Below the pieces are notes generated by a model. That model searched no databases, had not been told where the DNA came from, and saw only the letters and a program-made list of their open reading frames with translations. From Planctomicrobium piriforme (GTDB taxonomy: Bacteria > Planctomycetota > Planctomycetia > Planctomycetales > Planctomycetaceae), in NCBI RefSeq assembly GCF_900113665.1, contig NZ_FOQD01000004.1:1-64000 (forward strand): a stretch of DNA of 64,000 bases. The letters run 5' to 3'. A program made the translations under genes and the position numbers. This document shows, piece after piece, positions 18,139 through 27,000 of the stretch. Positions within the stretch are counted from its first letter, which is position 1. Each line of letters starts with the position of its first letter.

Positions 18139-18812
18139 ATGTGCGGTCGCTATAACCTGCGGGCTACGCCGGCGCAGCTCAAAGAGTTCTTCCACCTGTT
18201 CCGCGAGCCGGAGGGGTCCGACCGTCCCCGCTACAACTTCGCCCCCACGCAAACGGTGGTCGCGATTCGGGGCGTGAACGGTCACCGGGAGGCGGGCCTG
18301 TTCCGCTGGGAACTGGTGCCGGTCTGGGCCAAGGATCTGATGATCGGGGCCTCGCTCATCAACGCCCGGGCCGATACGGTCGCCACGAAGTCGGCGTTCC
18401 GCTCCGACTACAAACGCCGCCGCTGCCTGATCCCCGCCGGCGGGTTCTATGAATGGCTCCGGGGCCGGCCAAGCAGGAGCAGCCGTTCCACATTCACCGG
18501 CGAGACGATGCCCCCTGGCATTCGCCGGCTTGTGGGAACAATGGGACAAGGGGGAAATGGCGGTCAACTCCTGCTCCATCCTAACGACCGACGGCAACGA
18601 CCTGATGCAGCCAATCCACATACCGAATGCCGGTGATCCTGCCGCGAGACGTGCGGGACGTCCGGCTCGAGCCAGAAGTCGATCCAGCCAGCCTGGGCCA
18701 GCTGCTCAAGCCGTATGCGGGTGCTGACCTGGTCGCCGAGGCGGTTTCAACGGCGGTGAACAATCTGCGGAATACCGGCAAGGAGTGTGTAGAGGTGATG
18801 GGGAGAGATTGA
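18139..18812 (+). pseudogene. SRAP-family protein (YedK/HMCES-like), frameshifted
   Basis: The start MCGRYNLRATPAQLKEFF with Cys2 is characteristic; this Cys crosslinks abasic sites in intact SRAP proteins. The family blocks RPRYNFAPTQ, LFRWELVPVWAKD, SLINARADT and RCLIPAGGFYEW follow in the first frame. After about 18465 the frame shifts: LAFAGLWEQWDKGEMAVNSC and LMQPIH are read in the second frame, and RMPVILPRD to the end in the third, so a second lesion lies near 18619-18625. The total length of about 224 codons equals a full SRAP gene. It is probably inactive; a truncated N-terminal product could still be made. Confidence 0.88.
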
Positions 18813-19201
18813 AGCATCGTGAATCGATGCTGGCAGGAAGGTGCGGCACTCCGTGACCTGGGTCGATGTGACCGACATGCTCGCGTCGCCTGGCAACAAG
18901 GGCATGTCAAGCTCTCGGTCGATGTCAGCGTAGCATGCAACGCGGGTCGGGAAGGCGTTCTTTCGATTGCTTCGGGTCACGCATACGATATCCGTCGAAC
19001 AACCCGAAAGGCCGCACACGCCATACTTCCGATCTTTGCAGAGAACGCTTACACCGAGAGCTGGTCTGTGTAATAATCGACCCGTTTTTTCGTAGTAGAG
19101 AAATCCTATCCCTGAGCGTAGTGTCGCGCAAGGGCATTTTTTCGGAGGGAACCGTGTGCCGATGGGCGCGTAAGTTAGTGCGAAGAATACTTGGTGAATC
19201 C
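18813..19201. other. Intergenic region upstream of the HEPN/DUF4365 pair
   Basis: An open frame from 18935 runs into the downstream gene, but its translation before 19202 is rich in Arg and Cys and not protein-like. It probably contains the promoter of the two-gene cassette. Nothing else was recognised. Confidence 0.4.
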
Positions 19202-19930
19202 ATGTCGTACCGGGCCAGCAAATACATCGACTTCGACACCGGCACAGTGAAGATCGCGCCGATGGATTTGAAGAAGACTCTCGCTGCATCCTTGAATGAT
19301 GATCAGAAGCTCGACCTCTTCGAGTGCCGCGTTGACGTGTGGACTCTCGGGGTCGCGGTTGCGCTCTTGAACGAGATCGACAACGGCAAGAAGGGGTCGA
19401 TCTGGCAACATGCGGCGTATGGCCTATTGACCATCTCATTCACCTACTTTGAGATGATAGGGAAGACGCTCAACCCGAACTCTGCGACCAGCGGGACGGC
19501 GAGCGAGGATTTCAACGTCGGCTTCTGCGACGTATATCCGAAATTCCAACCGGCAAACGGGTGCCATAGGCCTAAGCTGCCGGTTCCACCAGGCTCTCCG
19601 CAGGGAACCGGGGCGCTGGTGAATAATGACGCCAACTACCTCGAAGTCTGCGAATACCGGGACCGCATCCGGAACGGTCTGTACCACCTTGGGTACACGA
19701 AGTCGGGATTATGGATTCACAACGACTCCGGTTGCACAGAAGACTTCGAGAAGAAGACGGAGACGGACCCCGCGAATGCCGCCCTGACAATCGAGAAGTA
19801 TCGCGTGAACCCGCACCGCCTCATCAGAACGATCGTCGATCACTTTCCGGGATTCATCCATCGCATCAAGACTACTCCAGCCCTGAAGACGAAGTTCCTG
19901 CAGTTTTTCGACCAGTTCCTCACGGCGTAG
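19202..19930 (+). CDS. HEPN-like protein of unknown family
   Basis: ATG 19202 is the start after which protein-like sequence begins (MSYRASKYIDFDTGTVKI); no strong ribosome binding site precedes it. The product has 242 residues. It is predicted to be mostly helical with a middle region LLNEIDNGKKGSIWQHAAYGLLTI. YRDRIRNGLYHLGYT contains R157-x4-H162, which fits the HEPN R-x(4-6)-H signature including the usual Asn after Arg. The gene stops 4 bp before the start of a DUF4365 gene, so the two are almost certainly translated together. A toxin, antitoxin or RNase role is inference. Confidence 0.65.
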   Translation: MSYRASKYIDFDTGTVKIAPMDLKKTLAASLNDDQKLDLFECRVDVWTLGVAVALLNEIDNGKKGSIWQHAAYGLLTISFTYFEMIGKTLNPNSATSGTASEDFNVGFCDVYPKFQPANGCHRPKLPVPPGSPQGTGALVNNDANYLEVCEYRDRIRNGLYHLGYTKSGLWIHNDSGCTEDFEKKTETDPANAALTIEKYRVNPHRLIRTIVDHFPGFIHRIKTTPALKTKFLQFFDQFLTA

Positions 19931-19934
19931 GATC

Positions 19935-20855
19935 ATGGAATTCCCGAAGCGAACCACCGAGCACGTCACCGAAGCCGCGTCGTGGAAGATCCTGCAGGCG
20001 AAGTCGCCGGCCGCATGGATTTTGCGCGAGGTGACCGAACGGGACTACGGGATCGACGCCTACATCGAGGTCACATCCACCAAGGGAGAAATCACCGGGA
20101 ATCTTTGCTCGATCCAGCTCAAAGGCACGGAAAAGATCGTATGGAAGGAAGGTGAGAACGGGCCGCGAGCGACGCTCTCCGTTTCCACCATCACGGTGAA
20201 CTACTGGATGCACCTTCCGGTCCCGGTGTTCTTGGTCCTAGCGGACCTCTCCACAGGCCGTGCCCACTTCGCCCCCGTGAAGCCGCAGGTTCGGAAGCGG
20301 TTCAAGGAATACCTGTCGCAAAAATCTGTCAGCTTTCACTTCACTCCTGACGTCGAAATCGGTACCGAAGCGGGGAACCTCGCCTTCATCCTTATGGAAG
20401 TCCGGGAGACCTTTCACAAGCGATTCCATACGACCCTGCGCGAGTTCCTTATCCACTGGCAGCAGTACCTCGACTTCATTCAAGGGCACTCAGGATGGGA
20501 CGTGCATCTTGGGGTCGAGTCGAACGACGAGATGATATTTGTCCACATCTTCACGTCGAGCAAATTCCTCGCGGACTTCCTGGACCTCGACTGGCCGTTC
20601 CCACCGCTTGCCGACATCTACAAGAGCGAGAAGCACTGGAACGACCAGTATTACCGTCTGCATCAGCACACTCTGAACCCTCTTCTCGAATCCCTCGAAC
20701 CCGTCTACCTCGCGATACTCGACAAGTGCCGGGACTATGTTCTAACGACACACAAAGAATATTGGCGGATCGCCGATCGTCTGCTCGTGGAGCACTGCCA
20801 TTACCTGAACTTCCAGCAACATCTCGACGAGATCGCCAAGCGGAAGCGGCCCTGA
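19935..20855 (+). CDS. DUF4365 domain protein (predicted PD-(D/E)xK nuclease)
   Basis: The protein has 306 residues. The N-terminal about 150 residues match DUF4365: RDYGIDAYIEV (Asp41, Glu45) and NLCSIQLKGT (Gln61-x-Lys63) provide the PD-(D/E)xK catalytic set, followed by VNYWMHLPVPVFLVLADLSTGRAHF. The C-terminal half (HLGVESNDEMIFVHIFTSSK, HWNDQYYRLHQHTLNPLLES) is not recognised. It directly follows the HEPN-like gene. A DUF4365 nuclease also forms the effector of the Argonaute pair at 15284-16657, so the same nuclease type is used twice within 5 kb. Confidence 0.8.
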   Translation: MEFPKRTTEHVTEAASWKILQAKSPAAWILREVTERDYGIDAYIEVTSTKGEITGNLCSIQLKGTEKIVWKEGENGPRATLSVSTITVNYWMHLPVPVFLVLADLSTGRAHFAPVKPQVRKRFKEYLSQKSVSFHFTPDVEIGTEAGNLAFILMEVRETFHKRFHTTLREFLIHWQQYLDFIQGHSGWDVHLGVESNDEMIFVHIFTSSKFLADFLDLDWPFPPLADIYKSEKHWNDQYYRLHQHTLNPLLESLEPVYLAILDKCRDYVLTTHKEYWRIADRLLVEHCHYLNFQQHLDEIAKRKRP

Positions 20856-21180
20856 ATCCCCTTGCCCTCTTCCCGGATCATCCTTAAGTGACAGGACTCC
20901 CGTCCTTACTGGACGTTTCCCTTGCTCTCAATCTGCTTCGGTCCGACACACCGATTTGAGCTTCCCCTTCTTTGGAAATCACTTCGGTGAAAGCGACTGA
21001 GGTCCGATGTGACCGAAGCAGGATCGACGATGAGGATGTTCGACAGGGTCGTGAACACCGACGCGGATTTGTCATGCGCGGACAATCAATCGAATCATTC
21101 GCGATCATCACCACATCAGCAAACTCTCTGATGGCTCTCTCTTTCTAAATTTTGGATGTCTGTGCGGGGAATGTCGTTAG
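20856..21180. other. Intergenic region
   Basis: Short frames on both strands are not protein-like. A weak hairpin (CGTCC-TTACT-GGACG near 20898-20912) is not followed by a T-run. No feature is supported. Confidence 0.4.
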
Positions 21181-21660
21181 CTAAGTTTGCAGTCTTCCCC
21201 GCAGGTACGCAATCGCATCAGAACTGGTCGGAAACCAATTCATCAAGCGGTTCGTGAACGATCTTTGCAGAATCGCCGCCCCGTCCTGCCCGGCGAGGTC
21301 TGATAGATGCGCCGCAAAATGGTCTCGATGACACTGCATCAGGCTGCTGCAGCGATTTCGAATCTGCTAGGGTGACCACTCCATCGCAAGAGTCTGATTC
21401 AATGCCGAACGAACTCCGTCAACGGTCGGCTCACAGATGATCGAATTGCCGGAGTCGTAGAACAAATCCCGTCCTCCCGTGGAAGAAGTCGAGACGACCG
21501 GTAGGCCGGCCAGCAGGTATTCTGTCGACGCCCCACAACCTCCTTCCTGTTCGGAGAGAATGACGCCGATTCGGCTTTGGTTGTGAACCAGATTCACTTC
21601 TTCCGCAGTCAGATACCCTCCCTGGGAGTCCATGACGAATTTTGAGAACGTCGACCTGGA
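21181..21660 (-). pseudogene. C-terminal fragment of a GT4-type glycosyltransferase
   Basis: The minus-strand frame reads SKFVMDSQGGYLTAEEVN, then QSRIGVILSEQEGGCGASTE and YLLAGLPVVSTSSTGGRD. These are the nucleotide-sugar binding motifs (SExEG, EyLlaGlPVVst, GGRD) of family 4 glycosyltransferases. A TAG at 21367-21369 interrupts the frame after MEWSP, but similarity-like sequence continues beyond it (SFTNRLMNWFPTSSDAIAYL) to the next stop at 21181. The N-terminal half is missing; the fragment is joined to the ImuA fragment upstream. Confidence 0.72.
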
Positions 21661-22219
21661 GACGCCGGCGTCGCCAGGTCGATGACGTGAGCGGCGTCAC
21701 CCGACACCGCAGATCGGCCCAACTGGTCTCGCGCAGCGCTTCCGGCTCACGCAACAGCAAACAGAGTGAACCTCCGGTCTCAGCGGCGAGCTTCAGCCGG
21801 CGAAAGGCCACCGAAGTCAGTCGGGAGACCGGGCAGATCACCCCGCTCACGCCGCGCGACCGCAGCCCCTGTTCCACCGCCCAGATCGCCTCATGGGGTT
21901 GAACATTCCGCACGCAGATCAGCTTGTGAAAATCCAATCCCAACGCCTGCACTGCTGGGCCAAAAAAGTCACCCGCCGGATCGATCAACAGCCAGCGAGC
22001 GGTGTGCAGCTGCTGTTGCCGAAGCAGCAGCAGGGCCAGTTCCAAGGCCCCGCTCCCCGGCTCGCTGCCGATCCATTCGCTGACATCACCGGGCCGAAAT
22101 CCACGCTCCGGTTGCCAGAGGCTGCTAGAAGCCTGTAAAGAGGCAGTTCGCTGTGGCCGCACCGTCTCCGTTCTCTGCTGCAGCAGTCGTCGCAGGCGGT
22201 CGAGCTGGGAAGTGGACAT
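21650..22219 (-). pseudogene. imuA: Truncated ImuA (RecA-like mutasome protein)
   Basis: ATG 22219 starts MSTSQLDRLRRLLQQRTETV. The RecA-like core is recognisable: RGFRPGDVSEWIGSEPGSGALE at the P-loop position, then ARWLLIDPAGDFFGPAVQAL and GVICPVSRLTSVAFRRLKLA. The protein matches ImuA/SulA-like proteins that work with ImuB and DnaE2 in SOS mutagenesis. Similarity ends near 21650, after RRRRLQVDVLK, where the sequence passes into the glycosyltransferase fragment in another frame. No imuB or dnaE2 follows, so the cassette is incomplete here. Confidence 0.72.
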
Positions 22220-22243
22220 CACACAGGTCTCCAGCTTGAATGT

Positions 22244-22255
22244 GTACACTAGTTC
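22244..22255. promoter_or_regulatory. LexA-like operator between imuA and SRAP starts
   Basis: GTAC-ACTA-GTTC lies in the 151-bp gap between divergent imuA (22219, minus) and the SRAP fragment (22371, plus). It fits the core GTACNNNDGTWC of the cyanobacterial LexA box, and also resembles the GAAC-N4-GTTC type read from the other strand. Both neighbours belong to DNA-damage families usually under LexA control. One site read by eye is weak evidence by itself. Confidence 0.4.
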
Positions 22256-22370
22256 ACATTTCTGTCCAGCCCAGCCTTGGAAGATTTTTCGGGTCCGGTC
22301 GGTTCCCATTCCCTCGGCGGCAGCACAAACTGCATCAACAGCATGACTTGCCGCATCAGGGAGCAATGGG

Positions 22371-22586
22371 ATGTGCGGACGCTATAACCTCCGGGCCACG
22401 CCGGCGCAGCTCAAAGAGTTCTTCAATCTGTTCCGCGAGCCGGAGGGGGCCGACCGTCCTCGCTACAACATCGCCCCCGCGTATCAGGTGGTCGATTTCA
22501 CCCAGGCAGTCTTGAATCGGGTAGAAATCCACGCGGTGTGTCGGACCTGCCGCAGTTCGGAGAGCGAGATTCTCGACATTGGCTGA
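22371..22586 (+). pseudogene. N-terminal fragment of a second SRAP gene
   Basis: The first about 38 codons (MCGRYNLRATPAQLKEFF, REPEGADRPRYNIAP) are nearly identical to the start of the SRAP pseudogene at 18139. Similarity ends near 22485, after which the frame continues with unrelated residues to a stop at 22584-22586. The DNA around both starts is also similar, so the two lie as direct repeats flanking about 4 kb that contains the HEPN/DUF4365 pair. Confidence 0.8.
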
Positions 22587-22868
22587 TGCCACGCAAGCAA
22601 GCAGTTGGCAAGATACGCGCTCTCATTCGAGTTCAATGCTTTACAGGCAATACACATGACAAAATGCCGGCGACAACTGTAAAGTTTCCCACTGCAGCCC
22701 GCGAAGTTGTGATCGCAAAGATTTTAAGAGCTAGGCTTGGCATCACTTTGCAACGATTATTCCACTTATTCGATTCCTTGGTGGCAACCCTCACTCGTCA
22801 CATATCTTGAATGATTTGACGTGACACCAAGCCCTCGCTGACAGGCCAATATCACTTAAGCGACATCA
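22587..22868. other. Intergenic region upstream of the AVAST-like operon
   Basis: No protein-like frame is present. Base composition becomes more AT-rich than on the left and stays so through the next operon, which suggests a separate origin for that operon. Its promoter is probably here. Confidence 0.4.
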
Positions 22869-24050
22869 ATGACAACAAGCATCACCATGTTCCCCGCACG
22901 TAATGGTGACGCGTTGCTGTTGACCTATGATGGCGCGCCTCAATGCTCGGTGCTCATTGACGGTGGTTACAAAGACACGTTCGACAACCATATTTGTCCA
23001 GTTCTTCAGGCCATGGCTGGACGCGGTGCATGTCTAGATGCTCTTGTTGTCACCCATATCGATGCTGATCATATCACAGGTATACTACGGCTTTTGGAAC
23101 TCAACGGCCCATTTCGCTCTTCGAACATCATTCCAATTCGCCTTGTCTTGCACAACAGTTTTCGAAATTTGCCATTAGACTCCGACGCAGAAGCATCGTT
23201 CAGCAAGCCGGATTTGGAGCTCCTCCATGAAATTCGCAGCCATGGACACCGACGGCCTAATGAAGTCGATTCTGAAATCAGTGCGAGTCAAGGGAGCACC
23301 CTGGCGTCGTTGCTCCGTGCTGGAGACTACAACTGGAACAATGGAGATGGCCATGAGTCGATCTCGTCACCAAATGTCATCGCACTGCCTTCGAATGTAA
23401 CACTTACACTTCTAGGGCCGACCATCACGCGTTTGACTGCGCTACGAGACTGGTGGATGGCAAAAATCCGTCGACTCGGTGTCGCGGGGATGATCGGCCA
23501 AATGCCGCTGCTTGAAGACGTTTTTGAATTCATGTGCGAGAACGAACCCGGCATTGCACGTCTCGATAAAGAATTGGCCTCGCATGCAAACAGCACCACA
23601 GTTCTGCAGGACATCTACGAGCCAGATGAATCCGTTACCAACTCCAGTTCGATTTCTCTTCTATGTGAAACTCCTAACAGCCGAATTCTACTCCCGGGCG
23701 ATTGCTGGGCAGAAGACCTTGAATCCGCCTTATCCAGTGGGATAGATCTTGCCAAGCCTTTTGATGCGATCAAGATTTCCCACCATGGTAGCTTTCACAA
23801 CACTAGTCCACGCCTATTGCGCATAATTGATTCCCCCCGATTCTTCATTTCTACAGATGGACGAAAACACGGGCATCCTGATATCCAAGTACTGAAAGAA
23901 ATTGTTGATCGTCCCGCAGAGTTTGAGAGACATCTGTATTTCAACTATAGAACTTCGGCGTCCCGTTTCATGGCAAGCTACTCCAGTAAATCGGGTACGC
24001 CTTTCATCGTCCACGAAGAAGTGGACATGCCTGTCCTCATTTCAGGGTGA
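22869..24050 (+). CDS. MBL-fold metallo-hydrolase (AVAST type I first-gene-like)
   Basis: The protein has 393 residues. The metal-binding motif HIDADH (His63, Asp65, Asp67, His68) follows the strand LDALVV, and LIDGGY upstream is the usual first loop of the fold. Later, LLPGDC and KISHHGSFHNTSP supply further metal ligands, as in ComEC-type beta-lactamase-fold hydrolases. The segment between (about residues 100-260) is a large insertion. The gene is 6 bp upstream of the giant trypsin-STAND gene. MBL hydrolase plus protease-STAND is the layout reported for type I AVAST anti-phage systems (from memory). Its substrate is unknown. Confidence 0.8.
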   Translation: MTTSITMFPARNGDALLLTYDGAPQCSVLIDGGYKDTFDNHICPVLQAMAGRGACLDALVVTHIDADHITGILRLLELNGPFRSSNIIPIRLVLHNSFRNLPLDSDAEASFSKPDLELLHEIRSHGHRRPNEVDSEISASQGSTLASLLRAGDYNWNNGDGHESISSPNVIALPSNVTLTLLGPTITRLTALRDWWMAKIRRLGVAGMIGQMPLLEDVFEFMCENEPGIARLDKELASHANSTTVLQDIYEPDESVTNSSSISLLCETPNSRILLPGDCWAEDLESALSSGIDLAKPFDAIKISHHGSFHNTSPRLLRIIDSPRFFISTDGRKHGHPDIQVLKEIVDRPAEFERHLYFNYRTSASRFMASYSSKSGTPFIVHEEVDMPVLISG

Positions 24051-24056
24051 TTCACA

Positions 24057-27000
24057 ATGCTGGAATCAGTCGTTCGTGCAGCATGCTGCAAGGTCACCTG
24101 TGGCAGCGAGATTGGTACTGGTTTTCTCATATCTCCCACTGTGATTCTGACAGTTCGGCATTGCATCCTTCCAGCAATTGAAACGAACTCAATCGTTGAC
24201 GTACAACTGCATGGATCTACAACGGCCCTTCAAGCTGGAGTACAAGCAGCGGTTGTTGATCACGAAGCAGATTTGGACCTAGCCATTCTTTCGTTGAGTC
24301 AATCCTGCGATCACCTTCCTCTTCACATAATGCCGGAATTACCAAGAGAAGGCACTGGATGGCTTGGCTTTGGATTTCCTGGCGGAGCGATCCAGTATGC
24401 TCACCGGCTGGCTGGTACCATTTCGCAAGTTCTAGATGCCCCCGTCGCGAAGTCCGACATACAACTAGCCATCTCACATGACACAGCGATTGCTGATTAT
24501 AGTGGACTCTCTGGGTCACCAGTGGTGATAGATGGTGAATGCATTGGAATATTGAGATTCAAGAGCAATCAACGCCCATGGTGCATCAGCATCAAAGCAG
24601 CGGAACCATTTCTGACACGCAACAACATCTCGTTCGCGACATTGCAACAGGTCGCTTCCAAACATCTTTTGGCGTCGCGAAATCAATTTCAATCGTCGTT
24701 CGAAGGAAATATTCTCGCTTCACCTGGAAAATACTTCTACCTACAGGGCGCTCACGGCATTGGGAAAACAACGTTTTGCAAACACTTTAAGCCGGAATCT
24801 GAAAGGATACGGCATCTTGGAACGTATTGCGTACGAGATCCTGATTCACCTGTGAACGCGGTCGTACGAGCACAGGCTGATCAGTTTTTTGACTGGCTTC
24901 AATTCACAATTTCAAGTCAGTTGGTAGGTAAACCGGAACGCATGAAAGCCATCGGTTATGCGGATATGGCAAAGAGCACAGCATTCTTGTTCGACATCGC
25001 CTCCCAGCATGCTCAGCAACACGATTATCTGGGAATTTTGTTTATTGACGGAATTGACGACATTCACAACTTGGGAGACGAGCGTCTCCCTGCGATGGCA
25101 GGACTTCTCCCTTCGGTCCTGCCACCAGGAATCGCCGTTGTATTGGCTTCACCGAATTACCTACTACTGGTCCCTTCTCTTGGCGGACTTGTATCCGAAT
25201 CAAAGGTTTTCACGCTGCCTCCATTGGGAGCAATGGCTTCGAGAGCGCTTTGTGTTGGACAACTGAAGGACGGCGACAATCGGACTGCGTCATTTGTCGA
25301 CGAGCTTTGCTCAAAAGCAAATGGACACCCATTGTATCTACAGTATCTGATCAGATTTGCAAACGAGCATCCAGAAGAAAACAGCTTGTCGGATTTTCCA
25401 GTTCTGAATCAGTCGATTGAAGATTATTACCAGGTAATCTGGATGAGATTGTCATCTGATATTCATTCGGTTTCCGTGCTTTCCGTATTGGCTCGACTTC
25501 GTGGAACGTTATCCAGGGAGCAGGTCTCTCGACTTTTTACGTCTGCCGAGGCCCAAGGATTTTCCCTGACAATGGATCGCATTGCACATCTATTGACTTC
25601 CTCGGAGGATTGCAGACTCTATCACGAATCGTTCGCATCATTTTTGCTCGAAAGAACTAACGCAGAGGATGGCCACATTCAGAAACGCCTCGCCGCTTTC
25701 TGCGACAATGCCGACGTCGAACCATATTGCACACTGCATAGGGTCCATCACCATGCCCGGGCAGTTCCACTCGGCGACAAGACGTTTGAGTGTTGCAATC
25801 AGGGTTGGATAGACCTGTGCGCAGATCTTGGGGCTCACCCGGATGTCGTTCTAGGCGACATTGAAGAAATTCTCGAACTTGCGATGAAGCAGGGCGTTTT
25901 CAGCGAAATGATCCGGCTTCTACTTCTTCGGAGTCGCGCTGGCTTCCGGTACGACACTCTTCTGGCCGATGCGGCCGCTGGGATGGCTGAGGCGCTATGC
26001 GTAACAGGACGTCCTGATCATGCACTGAAGTACTTGATGCGGTATGGCCGACTAATCGTTTCGCCATGGGAAGCTCTTCGTTTGGCTGTAGTGCTCATGA
26101 GATACGAACATACCACACAATGTGTCCGGCTACTCGAAGTCGTTGAGCGAAATTGTTTAGATGCATATTCCACTGGGCGGCTGCCAAGTGATGTGTTTAT
26201 TGAGTTGTCTTTTGCACACGCCTGGACAGTCCTTTTACTACGTGAATCCGGCGAGCGCAATATGGAATACTACGCTCACATAGTCCACCATGCTGCCGAG
26301 GCACTCAAAAGAGGTGCCACAGCAGAAGATGCCGAGTGGATTCAAGATACTCTGGAGAGGCTGGGCTGCGTTGCAAATACCTATTTCTTCACAGTAAAAA
26401 ACACTTACGTCGACAACAGCGCAATGCGGGAATATCACAAAACGCTTGCAATTAAGGAGTCTCAGCTATTGTCTATGCGTCTGCAACTTGTGAGAGATCA
26501 TTGCCGCATGGCGGACGTGCTCGCATATCCAGTCGCAAATATGAACAGTGGTGGACTATTAGCCGATGTTGAGGAACTTCTCTCTTTTGGCCAAGAAGTC
26601 ATTCTGGATGAGATTTCAGATCTCTTAGACGCACTGATTCTTCTTGGTGCTTCTGGCAAGCTTGTGGAAAAGGTGATTGGTCCCAGGGATCTCCCCGCTC
26701 CCGAAATCTCTGGCCTGCGTGAACAGAATGGAGTCGACGCTGCAATAGCAAAGATTCTTGACAGCGTAAGTGCATGGCGCGTTGTGGGATTTCGTGACGA
26801 GAATTGTAGACTACCACCGATCGTGCCAATTACGGGAGAGGAATGGGAAGCAGGAGTTCAGTCACTGTTTGTATTTCTGGTGTATTTTGATGGGGCGGCT
26901 CGACGGGCGAAAGCGAATCACGACGGGCCTACCTTGGATCGGCTTTCATCGAAACTTGACGACTTGATCTACTCACCGCTAGAGGTATCTTTAGCAGACC

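Noticed and set aside
17727..18155. 142-codon plus-strand frame between the Mrr-like gene and SRAP
   Set aside because: It overlaps the SRAP start, has no ribosome binding site and no recognisable domain; the region is better explained as intergenic.
20884..21114. 76-codon minus-strand frame
   Set aside because: Ser/Arg-rich and without motif, ribosome binding site or clear neighbour relation.
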